Below are positions 7,375-7,624 of a stretch of DNA of 7,624 bases, in pieces. Numbering within the stretch: position 1 is the stretch's first letter; each line of letters begins with the position of its first letter. The notes below the pieces were generated by a model. It saw only the letters and a list, made by a program, of their open reading frames with translations, was not told where the DNA came from and did no database searches. The DNA comes from an uncultured Clostridium sp. (GTDB lineage Bacteria > Bacillota_A > Clostridia > TANB77 > CAG-508), in NCBI GenBank assembly GCA_951800935.1, contig CATOLW010000051.1:1-7624 (forward strand), given 5' to 3'. Position numbers and translations under genes: made by a program.

Positions 7375-7403
7375 ATTATAACACATTATGTAAAAAAAAG
7401 CAA
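7375..7403 (-). promoter_or_regulatory. Sigma-A-type promoter with extended -10 for the 283-residue membrane protein gene
   Basis: On the minus strand a perfect TATAAT (7375-7380) is preceded by TGT (7381-7383), giving the extended -10 TGnTATAAT. A weak -35 TTGCTT (7398-7403) sits 17 bases upstream. The -10 lies about 20 bases before the RBS of the downstream gene, giving a short leader. The placement just after the amidase terminator fits a new transcription unit. In AT-rich DNA TATAAT occurs by chance, but the TG extension, spacing and position all agree. Confidence 0.6.
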
Positions 7404-7432
7404 AAATCAACTCTAAATTCACACCTAGAGTT
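7391..7432 (-). terminator. Intrinsic terminator after the amidase gene
   Basis: Reading the minus strand, AACTCTA (7426-7432) pairs perfectly with TAGAGTT (7409-7415) around a 10-base loop. It is followed by a U-rich tract, GATTTTTGC and then eight Ts. The hairpin begins within the amidase stop codon, so it terminates that transcript directly at the end of the gene. The stem is AT-rich and only 7 bp, so it may be leaky. The T tract also supplies the -35 region of the next promoter. Confidence 0.75.
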
Positions 7433-7624
7433 AATTTTTATCATAAAAATAATCGGTAATTCCATTATAAATTCCCCAAGCTAATCGGTTTTGATAGTCG
7501 TCTTCTAATAATTGTTTTTCTTCTTCTGGATTGGATAAAAATCCACATTCAACGATAGAAATTGGAATTTCTACATGTTTCATAATATAGACTGTATCTA
7601 ATTTCATAGCTACTCTTTTTTTTT
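7431..7624 (-). CDS. N-acetylmuramoyl-L-alanine amidase (Amidase_3, CwlD-like), C-terminal part, truncated by the window edge
   Basis: Only the last 63 residues are visible; the start lies beyond the right edge. The segment carries the Amidase_3 C-terminal signature IVECGFLSNPEEE (residues 23-35 of the visible part), followed by a DDYQNRLAWGIYNGI-type helix typical of CwlD and related zinc amidases. In this family the Glu of the VECGF motif is a catalytic residue, and the enzyme cleaves the bond between N-acetylmuramic acid and L-alanine of peptidoglycan outside the cytoplasmic membrane. CwlD itself acts in making the spore-cortex muramic lactam, but 63 residues cannot separate CwlD from a vegetative amidase such as LytC/AmiC types. 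The protein ends YFYDKN with a TAA stop that lies in the arm of a terminator hairpin. The first visible codons are Lys-Lys inside a run of nine A at the contig edge, so the outermost bases may be unreliable. The family call is firm; the exact subtype is uncertain. Confidence 0.88.
   Translation of the reverse strand, partial: KKRVAMKLDTVYIMKHVEIPISIVECGFLSNPEEEKQLLEDDYQNRLAWGIYNGITDYFYDKN

Noticed and set aside
1..7624. CRISPR arrays, tRNA or rRNA genes, insertion sequences, attachment sites
   Set aside because: I saw no spaced direct repeats, no cloverleaf-like or rRNA-like sequence, no transposase-like protein and no terminal inverted repeats beyond the two terminator hairpins.

Overview
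The window is strongly AT-rich and has every gene on the minus strand, with good AGGAGG-type ribosome binding sites and intrinsic terminators. Together with the protein types, this suggests a low-GC Firmicute, most likely an uncultured gut-type Clostridia; that is an inference and no taxonomic marker is present. TGA is not used as a sense codon, so the code is standard for stops. Both window edges run into T homopolymers inside coding sequence, as fragmented contig ends do.

Layout in the direction of transcription (right to left): (1) 7624-7431, the last 63 residues of an Amidase_3 / CwlD-like N-acetylmuramoyl-L-alanine amidase, closed by a hairpin terminator; (2) 7341-6490, an unrecognised 283-residue protein with one membrane segment, a clear RBS and a good extended -10 promoter; (3) 6489-6405, an intergenic strip holding a very long hairpin followed by seven Ts, which is at once a terminator and a structure that buries the next gene's Shine-Dalgarno sequence; (4) 6404-1, one enormous gene running off the left edge. 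It encodes a cyclic beta-1,2-glucan synthase-like (NdvB/ChvB family) multidomain membrane enzyme: N-terminal helical domain, membrane hairpin, GT84 glycosyltransferase, more membrane segments, GH189-type cyclisation (glycoamylase-like) domain, a first beta-sandwich region, and the start of the GH94 module. The GH94 catalytic barrel lies outside the window.

The most striking observation is that this gene is interrupted by exactly two frame changes, both +1, and both at the same local sequence: zero-frame TTT CGG A (5180-5186) and ATT CGG A (3811-3817). Skipping the C of CGG at each site restores one 2134-codon frame in which the domain junctions read naturally. By my scan these are the only two zero-frame CGG codons in the window. 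A third TTCGGA (604-609), in which CGG is not in frame, shows no shift. This fits either two indel errors or mutations, or a programmed or tolerated +1 slip at a starved or unassigned CGG codon. The sequence alone cannot decide, but the coincidence is worth testing.

The genes fit a cell-envelope theme: peptidoglycan amidase, small membrane protein, glucan synthase. The terminators and promoters suggest they are separately controlled rather than one simple operon.
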